Source of the DNA: Petrolisthes cinctipes
Lineage: Eukaryota; Arthropoda; Malacostraca; Decapoda; Porcellanidae
DNA: 64,000 nucleotides
Assembly: GCA_033782935.1 (NCBI GenBank)
Contig: JAWQEG010000369.1
Coordinates: 1,245,501 to 1,309,500, forward strand
Reading direction: 5' to 3'
Made by a program: the position numbers and the translations under genes. The notes under the pieces are model-generated. The model had not been told where the DNA came from. It saw only the letters and a program-made list of their open reading frames with translations, and did no database searches. Below are positions 36,178 through 50,100 of this stretch, piece after piece; position 1 is the stretch's first letter, and each line of letters opens with the position of its first letter.

Positions 36178-38659
36178 AGAAGATACATGCATATATTGAC
36201 TTTGGGCATCTAAAATATCGATTTTCAGCATGTTTTGGGCCTGTATTTTGAAAAAACTCTAACACTGAGTAGGCATGTACAGATTGCTTCTGGGACCCCA
36301 AAATATTGAATTTTCGGGTGTTTTGAGCCTGAATTTGAGATATAAACGGGTACTGAAGATGCATGCACATATCGACTTTTGTGCACCTAAAAGATCGATT
36401 TTCAGTATGTTTTGAGCATGTATTTTGAAAATACTCTAACACTGAGTAGGCATGTACAGATCGCTTCTGGGACACCTAAAAAACGAATTTACGGGTGTTT
36501 TGGGACTGAATTTGAGATATCGACTTTTTGGCACCTAAAAGATCGATTTTTAGCATGTTTTTAGCCTATATTTTGAAAATATTCTAGCAATGAGTAGGCA
36601 TGTACAGATTGCTTCTGGGACCCCAAAATATTGAATTTTTGGGTGTTTTGAGCCTGAATTTGAGATATAAACGGGTACAGAAGATACATGCACATATTGA
36701 CTTTGGGAATCTAAAATATCGATTTGCAGCATGTTTTGGGCCTGTACTTTGAAAATACTCTAACACTGAGAAGGCATGTACAGATCGCACCTGGGACCCC
36801 AAAATATTGAATTTTCGGTTGTTTTGAGCCTGAATTTGAGATATAAACGGGTACTGAAGATGCATGCACATATCGACTTTTGTGCACCTAAAAGATCGAT
36901 TTTCAGTATGTTTTGAGCATGTATTTTGAAAATACTCTAACACGGAGTAGGCATGTACAGATCGCTTCTGGGACCCCTAAATATCGAATTTTCGGGTGTT
37001 TTGGGACTGAATTTGAGATATCGAATTTTTGGAATCTAAAAGATCGATTTTTAGCATGTTTTTAGCCTATATTTTGAAAATATTCTAGCACTGAGTAGGC
37101 ATGTACAGATTGCTTCTGGGACCCCAAAATATTGAATTTTCGGGTGTTTTGAGCCTGAATTTGAGATATAAACGGGTACAGAAGATACATGCACATATTG
37201 ACTTTGGGCACCAAAAATATCGATTTTCAGCATGTTTTGGGCCTGAATTTTGAAAATACTCTAACACTGAGTAGGCATGTACAGATCGCTTCTGGGACCC
37301 CAAAATATCGAATTTTCGGGTGTTTTGAGCCTGAATTTGAGATATAAACGGGTACTGAAGATGCATGCACATATCGACTTTTGTGCACCTAAAAGATCGA
37401 TTTTCAGTATGTTTTGAGCATGTATTTTGAAAATACTCTAACACGGAGTAGGCATGTACAGATCGCTTCTGGGACCCCTAAATATCGAATTTTCGGGTGT
37501 TTTGGAACTGAATTTGAGATATCGACTTTTTGGCACCTAAAAGATCGATTTTTAGCATGTTTTTAGCCTATATTTTGAAAATATTCTAGCACTGAGTAGG
37601 CATGTACAGATTGCTTCTGGGACCCCAAAATATTGAATTTTCGGGTGTTTTGAGCCTGAATTTGAGATATAAACGGGTACAGAAGATACATGCACATATT
37701 GACTTTGGGCGCCTAAAATATCGATTTTCAGCATGTTTTAAGCCTGAATTTTGAAAATACTCTAACACGGAGTAGGCATGTACAGATCGCTTCTGGGACC
37801 ACAAAATATTGAATTTTCGGGTGTTTTGAGCCTGAATTTGAGATATAAACGGGTACTGAAGATGCATGCACATATCGACTTTTGTGCACCTAAAAGATCG
37901 ATTTTCAGTATGTTTTGAGCATGTATTTTGAAAATACTCTAACACGGAGTAGGCATGTACAGATCGCTTCTGGGACCCCTAAATATCGAATTTTCGGGTG
38001 TTTTGGGACTGAATTTGAGATATCGACTTTTTGGCACCTAAAAGATCGATTTTTAGCATGTTTTTAGCCTATATTTTGAAAATATTCTAGCACTGTACAG
38101 ATTGCTTCTGGGACCCCAAAATATTGAATTTTCGGGTGTTTTAAGCCTGAATTTGAGATATAAACGGGTACAGAAGATACATGCACATATTGACTTTGGG
38201 CACCAAAAATATCGATTTTCAGCATGTTTTGGGCCTGAATTTTGAAAATACTCTAACACGGAGTAGGCATGTACAGATCGCTTCTGGGACCCCAAAATAT
38301 CGAATTTTCGGGTGTTTAGGGCCAGAATTTGAGATATAAACGGGTACAGAAGATGCATGCACATATCGACTTTTGGGCACCTAAGAGATCGATTTTCAGT
38401 ATGTTTTTGGCCTGTATTTTGAAAATACTCTAACACGGAGTAGGCATGTACAGATACCTTCTGGGACCTCTAAATATCGAATTTTCGGGTGTTTTGGGAC
38501 TGAATTTGAGATATCGATTTTTTGGCACCTAAAATGTCGATTTTTAGCATGTTTTTAGCCTATATTTTGAAAATATTCTAGCACTGTGTAGGCATGTACA
38601 GATTGCTTCTGGGACCCCAAAATATTGAATTTTCGGGTGTTTTGAGCCTTAATTTGAGA
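36165..38659. repeat. 2495-bp satellite block, copy 1
   Basis: Positions 36550, 37051, 37552 and 38053 recur 2495 bp later. The unit equals four 501-bp HORs plus one 491-bp HOR. Distinctive markers are CCTAAAAAACGAATTTACGG (36474), GATTTGCAGCATG (36722), GAGAAGGCATG (36769), GATCGCACCTGGG (36783), GGAATCTAAAAGATCG (37031) and TTTTGGAACTG (37500). Confidence 0.9.
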
Positions 38660-41154
38660 TATAAACGGGTACAGAAGATACATGCATATATTGACTTTGG
38701 GCATCTAAAATATCGATTTTCAGCATGTTTTGGGCCTGTATTTTGAAAAAACTCTAACACTGAGTAGGCATGTACAGATTGCTTCTGGGACCCCAAAATA
38801 TTGAATTTTCGGGTGTTTTGAGCCTGAATTTGAGATATAAACGGGTACTGAAGATGCATGCACATATCGACTTTTGTGCACCTAAAATATCGATTTTCAG
38901 TATGTTTTGAGCATGTATTTTGAAAATACTCTAACACTGAGTAGGCATGTACAGATCGCTTCTGGGACACCTAAAAAACGAATTTACGGGTGTTTTGGGA
39001 CTGAATTTGAGATATCGACTTTTTGGCACCTAAAAGATCGATTTTTAGCATGTTTTTAGCCTATATTTTGAAAATATTCTAGCAATGAGTAGGCATGTAC
39101 AGATTGCTTCTGGGACCCCAAAATATTGAATTTTTGGGTGTTTTGAGCCTGAATTTGAGATATAAACGGGTACAGAAGATACATGCACATATTGACTTTG
39201 GGAATCTAAAATATCGATTTGCAGCATGTTTTGGGCCTGTACTTTGAAAATACTCTAACACTGAGAAGGCATGTACAGATCGCACCTGGGACCCCAAAAT
39301 ATTGAATTTTCGGTTGTTTTGAGCCTGAATTTGAGATATAAACGGGTACTGAAGATGCATGCACATATCGACTTTTGTGCACCTAAAAGATCGATTTTCA
39401 GTATGTTTTGAGCATGTATTTTGAAAATACTCTAACACGGAGTAGGCATGTACAGATCGCTTCTGGGACCCCTAAATATCGAATTTTCGGGTGTTTTGGG
39501 ACTGAATTTGAGATATCGAATTTTTGGAATCTAAAAGATCGATTTTTAGCATGTTTTTAGCCTATATTTTGAAAATATTCTAGCACTGAGTAGGCATGTA
39601 CAGATTGCTTCTGGGACCCCAAAATATTGAATTTTCGGGTGTTTTGAGCCTGAATTTGAGATATAAACGGGTACAGAAGATACATGCACATATTGACTTT
39701 GGGCACCAAAAATATCGATTTTCAGCATGTTTTGGGCCTGAATTTTGAAAATACTCTAACACTGAGTAGGCATGTACAGATCGCTTCTGGGACCCCAAAA
39801 TATCGAATTTTCGGGTGTTTTGAGCCTGAATTTGAGATATAAACGGGTACTGAAGATGCATGCACATATCGACTTTTGTGCACCTAAAAGATCGATTTTC
39901 AGTATGTTTTGAGCATGTATTTTGAAAATACTCTAACACGGAGTAGGCATGTACAGATCGCTTCTGGGACCCCTAAATATCGAATTTTCGGGTGTTTTGG
40001 AACTGAATTTGAGATATCGACTTTTTGGCACCTAAAAGATCGATTTTTAGCATGTTTTTAGCCTATATTTTGAAAATATTCTAGCACTGAGTAGGCATGT
40101 ACAGATTGCTTCTGGGACCCCAAAATATTGAATTTTCGGGTGTTTTGAGCCTGAATTTGAGATATAAACGGGTACAGAAGATACATGCACATATTGACTT
40201 TGGGCGCCTAAAATATCGATTTTCAGCATGTTTTAAGCCTGAATTTTGAAAATACTCTAACACGGAGTAGGCATGTACAGATCGCTTCTGGGACCACAAA
40301 ATATTGAATTTTCGGGTGTTTTGAGCCTGAATTTGAGATATAAACGGGTACTGAAGATGCATGCACATATCGACTTTTGTGCACCTAAAAGATCGATTTT
40401 CAGTATGTTTTGAGCATGTATTTTGAAAATACTCTAACACGGAGTAGGCATGTACAGATCGCTTCTGGGACCCCTAAATATCGAATTTTCGGGTGTTTTG
40501 GGACTGAATTTGAGATATCGACTTTTTGGCACCTAAAAGATCGATTTTTAGCATGTTTTTAGCCTATATTTTGAAAATATTCTAGCACTGTACAGATTGC
40601 TTCTGGGACCCCAAAATATTGAATTTTCGGGTGTTTTAAGCCTGAATTTGAGATATAAACGGGTACAGAAGATACATGCACATATTGACTTTGGGCATCT
40701 AAAATATCGATTTTCAGCATGTTTTGGGCCTGAATTTTGAAAATACTCTAACACGGAGTAGGCATGTACAGATCGCTTCTGGGACCCCAAAATATCGAAT
40801 TTTCGGGTGTTTAGGGCCAGAATTTGAGATATAAACGGGTACAGAAGATGCATGCACATATCGACTTTTGGGCACCTAAGAGATCGATTTTCAGTATGTT
40901 TTTGGCCTGTATTTTGAAAATACTCTAACACGGAGTAGGCATGTACAGATACCTTCTGGGACCTCTAAATATCGAATTTTCGGGTGTTTTGGGACTGAAT
41001 TTGAGATATCGATTTTTTGGCACCTAAAATGTCGATTTTTAGCATGTTTTTAGCCTATATTTTGAAAATATTCTAGCACTGTGTAGGCATGTACAGATTG
41101 CTTCTGGGACCCCAAAATATTGAATTTTCGGGTGTTTTGAGCCTTAATTTGAGA
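38660..41154. repeat. 2495-bp satellite block, copy 2
   Basis: Tandem copy of the preceding block with all markers at +2495. It shares GAGCCTTAATTTG (38645 and 41140) with copy 3. Copy 1 lacks that change and differs by AAAGATCG against AAATATCG near 38884. Confidence 0.9.
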
Positions 41155-42728
41155 TATAAACGGGTACAGAAGATACATGCATATATTGACTTTGGGCATC
41201 TAAAATATCGATTTTCAGCATGTTTTGGGCCTGTATTTTGAAAAAACTCTAACACTGAGTAGGCATGTACAGATTGCTTCTGGGACCCCAAAATATTGAA
41301 TTTTCGGGTGTTTTGAGCCTGAATTTGAGATATAAACGGGTACTGAAGATGCATGCACATATCGACTTTTGTGCACCTAAAATATCGATTTTCAGTATGT
41401 TTTGAGCATGTATTTTGAAAATACTCTAACACTGAGTAGGCATGTACAGATCGCTTCTGGGACACCTAAAAAACGAATTTACGGGTGTTTTGGGACTGAA
41501 TTTGAGATATCGACTTTTTGGCACCTAAAAGATCGATTTTTAGCATGTTTTTAGCCTATATTTTGAAAATATTCTAGCAATGAGTATGCATGTACAGATT
41601 GCTTCTGGGACCCCAAAATATTGAATTTTTGGGTGTTTTGAGCCTGAATTTGAGATATAAACGGGTACAGAAGATACATGCACATATTGACTTTGGGAAT
41701 CTAAAATATCGATTTGCAGCATGTTTTGGGCCTGTACTTTGAAAATACTCTAACACTGAGAAGGCATGTACAGATCGCACCTGGGACCCCAAAATATTGA
41801 ATTTTCGGTTGTTTTGAGCCTGAATTTGAGATATAAACGGGTACTGAAGATGCATGCACATATCGACTTTTGTGCACCTAAAAGATCGATTTTCAGTATG
41901 TTTTGAGCATGTATTTTGAAAATACTCTAACACGGAGTAGGCATGTACAGATCGCTTCTGGGACCCCTAAATATCGAATTTTCGGGTGTTTTGGGACTGA
42001 ATTTGAGATATCGAATTTTTGGAATCTAAAAGATCGATTTTTAGCATGTTTTTAGCCTATATTTTGAAAATATTCTAGCACTGAGTAGGCATGTACAGAT
42101 TGCTTCTGGGACCCCAAAATATTGAATTTTCGGGTGTTTTGAGCCTGAATTTGAGATATAAACGGGTACAGAAGATACATGCACATATTGACTTTGGGCA
42201 CCAAAAATATCGATTTTCAGCATGTTTTGGGCCTGAATTTTGAAAATACTCTAACACTGAGTAGGCATGTACAGATCGCTTCTGGGACCCCAAAATATCG
42301 AATTTTCGGGTGTTTTGAGCCTGAATTTGAGATATAAACGGGTACTGAAGATGCATGCACATATCGACTTTTGTGCACCTAAAAGATCGATTTTCAGTAT
42401 GTTTTGAGCATGTATTTTGAAAATACTCTAACACGGAGTAGGCATGTACAGATCGCTTCTGGGACCCCTAAATATCGAATTTTCGGGTGTTTTGGAACTG
42501 AATTTGAGATATCGACTTTTTGGCACCTAAAAGATCGATTTTTAGCATGTTTTTAGCCTATATTTTGAAAATATTCTAGCACTGAGTAGGCATGTACAGA
42601 TTGCTTCTGGGACCCCAAAATATTGAATTTTCGGGTGTTTTGAGCCTGAATTTGAGATATAAACGGGTACAGAAGATACATGCACATATTGACTTTGGGC
42701 GCCTAAAATATCGATTTTCAGCATGTTT
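41155..42728. repeat. 2495-bp satellite block, copy 3 (partial)
   Basis: Third copy, about 1.57 kb long. It ends inside an M1 monomer that switches to an M3-type ending (GAATTTTGAAAATATTC at about 42735-42752), so M2 and most of M3 are skipped at the junction. Confidence 0.88.
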
Positions 42729-43869
42729 TGGGCCTGAATTTTGAAAATATTCTAGCACTGTGTAGGCATGTACAGATTGCTTCTGGGACCCCAAAATATT
42801 GAATTTTCGGGTGTTTTGAGCCTGAATTTGAGATATAAACGGGTACAGAAGATATATGCACATATTGACTTTGGGCATCTAAAATATCGATTTTCAGCAT
42901 GTTTTGGGCCTGTATTTTGAAAATACTCTAACACTGAGTAGGCATGTACAGATTGCTTCTGGGACCCCAAAATATTGAATTTTCGGGTGTTTTGAGCCTG
43001 AATTTGAGATATAAACGGGTACAGAAGATGCATGCACATATCGACTTTTGGGCACCTAAAAGATCGATTTTCAGTATGTTTTTGGCCTGTATTTTGAAAA
43101 CACTCTAACACGGAGTAAGCATGTACAGATACCTTCTGGGACCTCTAAATATCGAATTTTCGGGTGTTTTGGGACTGAATTTGAGATATCGATTTTTTGG
43201 CACCTAAAATGTCGATTTTTAGCATGTTTTTAGCCTATATTTTGAAAATATTCTAGCACTGTGTAGGCATGTACAGATTGCTTCTGGGACCCCAAAATAT
43301 TGAATTTTCGGGTGTTTTGAGCCTGAATTTGAGATATAAACGGGTACAGAAGATATATGCACATATTGACTTTGGGCATCTAAAATATCGATTTTCAGCA
43401 TGTTTTGGGCCTGTATTTTGAAAATACTCTAACACTGAGTAGGCATGTACAGATTGCTTCTGGGACCCCAAAATATTGAATTTTCGGGTGTTTTGAGCCT
43501 GAATTTGAGATATAAACGGGTACAGAAGATACATGCACATATTGACTTTGGGCACCAAAAATATCGATTTTCAGCATGTTTTGGGCCTGGATTTTGAAAA
43601 TACTCTAACACGGAGTATGCATGTACAGATCGCTTCTAGGACCCCAAAATATCGAATTTTCGGGTGTTTAGGGCCAGAATTTGAGATATAAACGGGTACA
43701 GAAGATGCATGCACATATCGACTTTTGGGCACCTAAGAGATCGATTTTCAGTATGTTTTTGGCATGTATTTTGAAAATACTCTAACACTGAGTAGGCATG
43801 TACAGATCGCTTTTGGGACCCCTAAATAACGAATTTTCGGGTGTTTTGGGACTGAATTTGAGATATCGA
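42729..43869. repeat. Mosaic satellite after the 2495-bp blocks
   Basis: HORs with GAAGATATATGC (42850, 43351) repeat at 501 bp. Other changes are GAAAACACTC (43095) and CTTCTAGGACCCC (43634). No non-satellite sequence is present. Confidence 0.85.
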
Positions 43870-46800
43870 CTTTTTGGCACCTAAAAGATCGATTTTTAGC
43901 ATGTTTTTAGCCTATATTTTGAAAATATTCTAGCACTGAGTAGGCATGTACAGATTGCTTCTGGGACCCCAAAATATTGAATTTTTGGGTGTTTTGAGCC
44001 TGAATTTGAGATATAAACTGGTACAGAAGATACATGCACATATTGACTTTGGGAATCTAAAATATCGATTTTCAGCATGTTTTGGGCCTGTACTTTGAAA
44101 ATACTCTAACACTGAGAAGGCATGTACAGATCGCTTCTGGGACCCCAAAATATTGAATTTTCGGGTGTTTTGAGTCTGAATTTGAGATATAAACGGGTAC
44201 AGAAGATACATGCACATATTGACTTTGGGCACCAAAAATATCGATTTTCAGCATGTTTTGGGCCTGAATTTTGAAAATAATCTAACACGGTGTAGGCATG
44301 TACAGATACCTTCTGGGACCTCTAAATATCGAATTTTCGGGTGTTTTGGGACTGAATTTGATATATCGATTTTTTGGCACCTAAAATGTTGATTTTTAGC
44401 ATGTTTTTAGCCTACATTTTGAAAATATTCTAGCACTGTGTAGGCATGTACAGATTGCTTCTGGGACCCCAAAATATTGAATTTTTGGGTGTTTTGAGCC
44501 TGAATTTGAGATATAAACGGGTACAGAAGATACATGCACATATTGACTTTGGGCATCTAAAATATCGATTTTCAGCATGTTTTGGGCCTGTATTTTGAAA
44601 ATACTCTAACACTGAGTAGGCATGTACAGATTGCTTCTGGGACCCCAAAATATTGAATTTTCGGGTGTTTTGAGCCTGAATTTGAGATATAAACGGTTAC
44701 TGAAGATGCATGCACATATCGACTTTTGTGCACCTAAAAGATCGATTTTCAGTATGTTTTGAGCATGTATTTTGAAAATACTCTAACACGGAGTAGGCAT
44801 GTACAGATCGCTTCTGGGACCCCTAAATATCGAATTTTCGGGTGTTTTGGGACTGAATTTGAGATATCGACTTTTTGGCATCTAAAAGATCGATTTTTAG
44901 CATGTTTTTAGCCTATATTTTGAAAATATTCTAGCACTGAGTAGGCATGTACAGATTGCTTCAGGGACCCCAAAATATTGAATTTTCGGGTGTTTTGAGC
45001 CTGAATTTGAGATATAAACGGGTACAGAAGATACATGCACATATTGACTTTGGGCAACAAAAATATCGATTTTCAGCATGTTTTGGGCCTGAATTTTGAA
45101 AATACTCTAACACTGAGTAGGCATGTACAGATCGCTTCTGGGACCCCAAAATATCGAATTTTCGGGTGTTTTGAGCCTGAATTTGAGATATAAACGGGTA
45201 CTGAAGATGCATGCACATATCGACTTTTGTGCACCTAAAAGATCGATTTTTAGTATGTTTTGAGCATGTATTTTGAAAATACTCTAACACGGAGTAGGCA
45301 TGTACAGATCGCTTCTGGGACCCCTAAATATCGAATTTTCGGGTGTTTTGGGACTGAATTTGAGATATCGACTTTTTGGCACCTAAAAGATCGATTTTTA
45401 GCATGTTTTTAGCCTATATTTTGAAAATATTCTAGCACTGAGTAGGCATGTACAGATTGCTTCTGGGACCCCAAAATATTGAATTTTCGGGTGTTTTGAG
45501 CCTGAATTTGAGATATAAACGGGTACAGAAGATACATGCACATATTGACTTTGGGCGCCTAAAATATCGATTTTCAGCATGTTTTGGGCCTGAATTTTGA
45601 AAATACTCTAACACGGAGTAGGCATGTACAGATCGCTTCTGGGACCCCAAAATATCGAATTTTCGGGTGTTTAGGGCCAGAATTTGAGATATAAACGGGT
45701 ACAGAAGATGCATGCACATATCGACTTTTGGGCACCTAAAAGATCGATTTTCAGTATGTTTTTGGCCTGTATTTTGAAAATACTCTAACACGGAGTAGGC
45801 ATGTACAGATCGCTTCTGGGACCCCTAAATATCGAATTTTCGGGTGTTTTGGGACTGAATTTGAGATATCGACTTTTTGGCACTTAAAGATCGATTTTTA
45901 GCATGTTTTTAGCCTATATTTTGAAAATATTCTAGCACTGTACAGATTGCTTCTGGGACCCCAAAATATTGAATTTTCGGGTGTTTTGAGCCTGAATTTG
46001 AGATATAAACGGGTACAGAAGATACGTGCACATATTGACTTTGGACATCTAAAATATCGATTTTCAGCATGTTTTGGGCCTGTATTTTGAAAATACTCTA
46101 ACACTGAGTAGGCATGTACAGATTGCTTCTGGGACCCCAAAATATTGAATTTTCGGGTGTTTTGAGCCTGAATTTGAGATATAAACGGGTACAGAAGATG
46201 CATGCACATATCGACTTTTGGGCACCTAAGAGATCGATTTTCAGTATGTTTTTGGCCTGTATTTTGAAAATACTCTAACACGGAGTAGGCATGTACAGAT
46301 ACCTTCTGGGACCTCTAAATATTGAATTTTCGGGTGTTTTGGGACTGAATTTGAGATATCGATTTTTTGGCACCTAAAATGTCGATTTTTAGCATGTTTT
46401 TAGCCTATATTTTGAAAATATTCTAGCACTGTGTAGGCATGTACAGATTGCTTCTGGGACCCCAAAATATTGAATTTTCGGGTGTTTTGAGCCTGAATTT
46501 GAGATATAAACGGGTACAGAAGATACATGCACATATTGACTTTGGGCATCTAAAATATCGATTTTCAGCATGTTTTGGGCCTGTATTTTGAAAATACTCT
46601 AACACTGAGTAGGCATGTACAAATTGCTTCTGGGACCCCAAAATATTGAATTTTCGGGTGTTTTGAGCCTGAATTTGAGATATAAACGGGTACAGAAGAT
46701 GCATGCACATATCGACTTTTGGGCACCTAAAAGATCGATTTTCAGTATGTTTTTGGCCTGTATTTTGAAAATACTCTAACACGGAGTAGGCATGTACAGA

Positions 46801-49269
46801 TACCTTCTGGGACCTCTAAATATCGAATTTTCGGGTGTTTTGGGACTGAATTTGAGATATCGATTTTTTGGCACCTAAAATGTCGAATTTTAGCATGTTT
46901 TTTTGCCTATATTTTGAAAATATTCTAGCACTGTGTAGGCATGTACAGATTGCTTCTGGGACCCCAAAATATTGAATTTTCGGGTGTTTTGAGCCTGAAT
47001 TTGAGATATAAACGGGTACAGAAGATACATGCACATATTGACTTTGGGCATCTAAAAGATCGATTTTCAGTATGTTTTGAGCATGTATTTTGAAAATACT
47101 CTAGCACTGAGTAGGCATGTACAGATTGCTTCTGGGACCCCAAAATATTGAATTTTCGGGTGTTTTGAGCCTGAATTTGAGATATAAACGGGTACAGAAG
47201 ATACATGCACATATTGACTTTGGGCGCCAAAAATATCGATTTTCAGCATGTTTTGGGCCTGAATTTTGAAAATACTATAACACGGAGTAGGCATGTACAG
47301 ATAGCTTCTGGGACCCCAAAATATCGAATTTTCGGGTGTTTAGGGCCAAATTTTGAGATATAAACGGGTACAGAAGATGCATGCACATATCGACTTTTGG
47401 GCACCTAAAAGATCGATTTTCAGTATGTTTTTGGCCTGTATTTTGAAAATACTCTAACACGGAGTAGGCATGTACAGATCGCTTTTGGGACCCCTAAATA
47501 TCGAATTTTCGGGTGTTTTGGGACTGAATTTGAGATATCGACTTTTTGGCACCTAAAAGATCGATTTTTAGCATGTTTTTAGCCTATATTTTGAAAATAT
47601 TCTAGCACTGTACAGATTGCTTCTGGGACCCCAAAATATTGAATTTTCGGGTGTTTTGAGCCTGAATTTGAGATATAAACGGGTACAGAAGATACATGCA
47701 CATATTGACTTTGGGCATCTAAAATATCGATTTTCAGCATGTTTTGGGCCTGTATTTTGAAAATACTCTAACACTGAGTAGGCATGTACAGATTGCTTCT
47801 GGGACCCCAAAATATTGAATTTTCGGGTGTTTTGAGCCTGAATTTGAGATATAAACGGGTACTGAAGATGCATGCACATATCGACTTTTGTGCACCTAAA
47901 AGATCGATTTTCAGTATGTTTTGAGCATGTATTTTGAAAATACTCTAACACGGAGTAGGCATGTACAGATAGCTTCTGGGACCCATAAATATCGAATTTT
48001 CGGGTGTTTTGGGACTGAATTTGAGATATCGACTTTTTGGCACCTAAAAGATCGATTTTTAGCATGTTTTTAGCCTATATTTTGAAAATATTCTAGCACT
48101 GAGTAGGCATGTACAGATTGCTTCTGGGACCCCAAAATATTGAATTTTCGGGTGTTTTGAGCCTGAATTTGAGATATAAACGGGTACAGAAGATACATGC
48201 ACATATTGACTTTGGGCACCAAAAATATCGATTTTCAGCATGTTTTGGGCCTTAATTTTGAAAATACTCTAACACGGAGTATGCATGTACAGATCGCTTC
48301 TGGGACCCCAAAATATCGAATTTTCGGGTGTTTAGGGCCAGAATTTGAGATATAAACGCGAACAGAAGATGCATGCACATATCGACTTTTGGGCACCTAA
48401 GAGATCGATTTTCAGTAAGTTTTTGGCCTGTATTTTGAAAATACTCTAACACGGAGTAAGCATGTACAGATACCTTCTGGGACCTCTAAATATCGAATTT
48501 TCGGGTGTTTTGGGACTGAATTTGAGATATCGATTTTTTGGCACCTAAAATGTCGATTTTTAGCATGTTTTTAGCCTATATTTTGAAAATATTCTAGCAC
48601 TGTGTAGGCATGTACAGATTGCTTCTGGTACCCCAAAATATTGAATTTTCGGGTGTTTTGAGCCTGAATTTGAGATATAAACGGGTACAGAAGATACATG
48701 CACATATTGACTTTGGGCATCTAAAATATCGATTTTCAGCATGTTTTGAGCCTGTATTTTGAAAATACTCTAACACTGAGTAGGCATGTACAGATTGCTT
48801 CTGGGACCCCAAAATATTGAATTTTCGGGTGTTTTGAGCCTGAATTTGAGATATAAACGGGTACAGAAGATACATGCACATATTGACTTTGGGCATCTAA
48901 AATATCGATTTTCAGTATGTTTTGAGCATGTATTTTGAAAATACTCTAACACGGAGTAGGCATGTACAGATCGCTTTTGGGACCCCTAAATATCGAATTT
49001 TCGGGTGTTTTGGGACTGAATTTGAGATATCGACTTTTTGGCACCTAAAAGATCGATTTTTAGCATGTTTTTAGCCTATATTTTGAAAATATTCTAGCAC
49101 TGTACAGATTGCTTCTGGGACCCCAAAATATTGAATTTTCGGGTGTTTTGAGCCTGAATTTGAGATATAAACGGGTACAGAAGATACATGCACATATTGA
49201 CTTTGGGCATCTAAAATATCGATTTTCAGCATGTTTTGGGCCTGTATTTTGAAAATACTCTAACACTGA
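43870..49269. repeat. Long satellite block C, copy 1
   Basis: Colinear with 50026-55735. Offsets change in steps: 6156 at 43896, 6481 at 44210-44578, 6333 at 45079-46925, and 6466 at 47568-49059. The steps are +325 (one M2 plus one M3), -148 (one M3) and +133 (one M3 with a 15-bp deletion). Shared markers include AAACTGGTACAG (44015, 50171), AAACGGTTACTG (44692, 51173), GGGCAACAAAAATATCG (45053, 51386) and a T-run GTTTTTTTGCC (46898, 53231). Confidence 0.85.
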
Positions 49270-50100
49270 GAAGGCATGTACAGATCGCACCTGGGACCCC
49301 AAAATATTGAATTTTCGGTTGTTTTGAGCCTGAATTTGAGATATAAACGGGTACTGAAGATGCATGCACATATCGACTTTTGTGCACCTAAAAGATCGAT
49401 TTTCAATATGTTTTGAGCATGTATTTTGAAAATACTCTAACACGGAGTAGGCATGTACAGATCGCTTCTGGGACCCCTAAATATCGAATTTTCGGGTGTT
49501 TTGGGACTGAATTTGAGATATCGAATTTTTGGAATCTAAAAGATCGATTTTTAGCATGTTTTTAGCCTATATTTTGAAAATATTCTAGCACTGAGTAGGC
49601 ATGTACAGATTGCTTCTGGGACCCCAAAATATTGAATTTTCGGGTGTTTTGAGCCTGAATTTGAGATATAAACGGGTACAGAAGATACATGCACATATTG
49701 ACTTTGGGCACCAAAAATATCGATTTTCAGCATGTTTTGGGCCTGAATTTTGAAAATACTCTAACACTGAGTAGGCATGTACAGATCGCTTCTGGGACCC
49801 CAAAATATCGAATTTTCGGGTGTTTTGAGCCTGAATTTGAGATATAAACGGGTACTGAAGATGCATGCACATATCGACTTTTGTGCACCTAAAAGATCGA
49901 TTTTCAGTATGTTTTGAGCATGTATTTTGAAAATACTCTAACACGGAGTAGGCATGTACAGATCGCTTCTGGGACCCCTAAATATCGAATTTTCGGGTGT
50001 TTTGGAACTGAATTTGAGATATCGACTTTTTGGCACCTAAAAGATCGATTTTTAGCATGTTTTTAGCCTATATTTTGAAAATATTCTAGCACTGAGTAGG
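49268..50100. repeat. Detached piece of the 2495-bp unit
   Basis: About 830 bp matching 41758-42590 at offset 7510 (42041/49551). It carries GAGAAGGCATG, GATCGCACCTGGG, GGAATCTAAAAGATCG and TTTTGGAACTG, all hallmarks of the 36-42.7 kb blocks. It lies between the two copies of block C. Confidence 0.8.
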
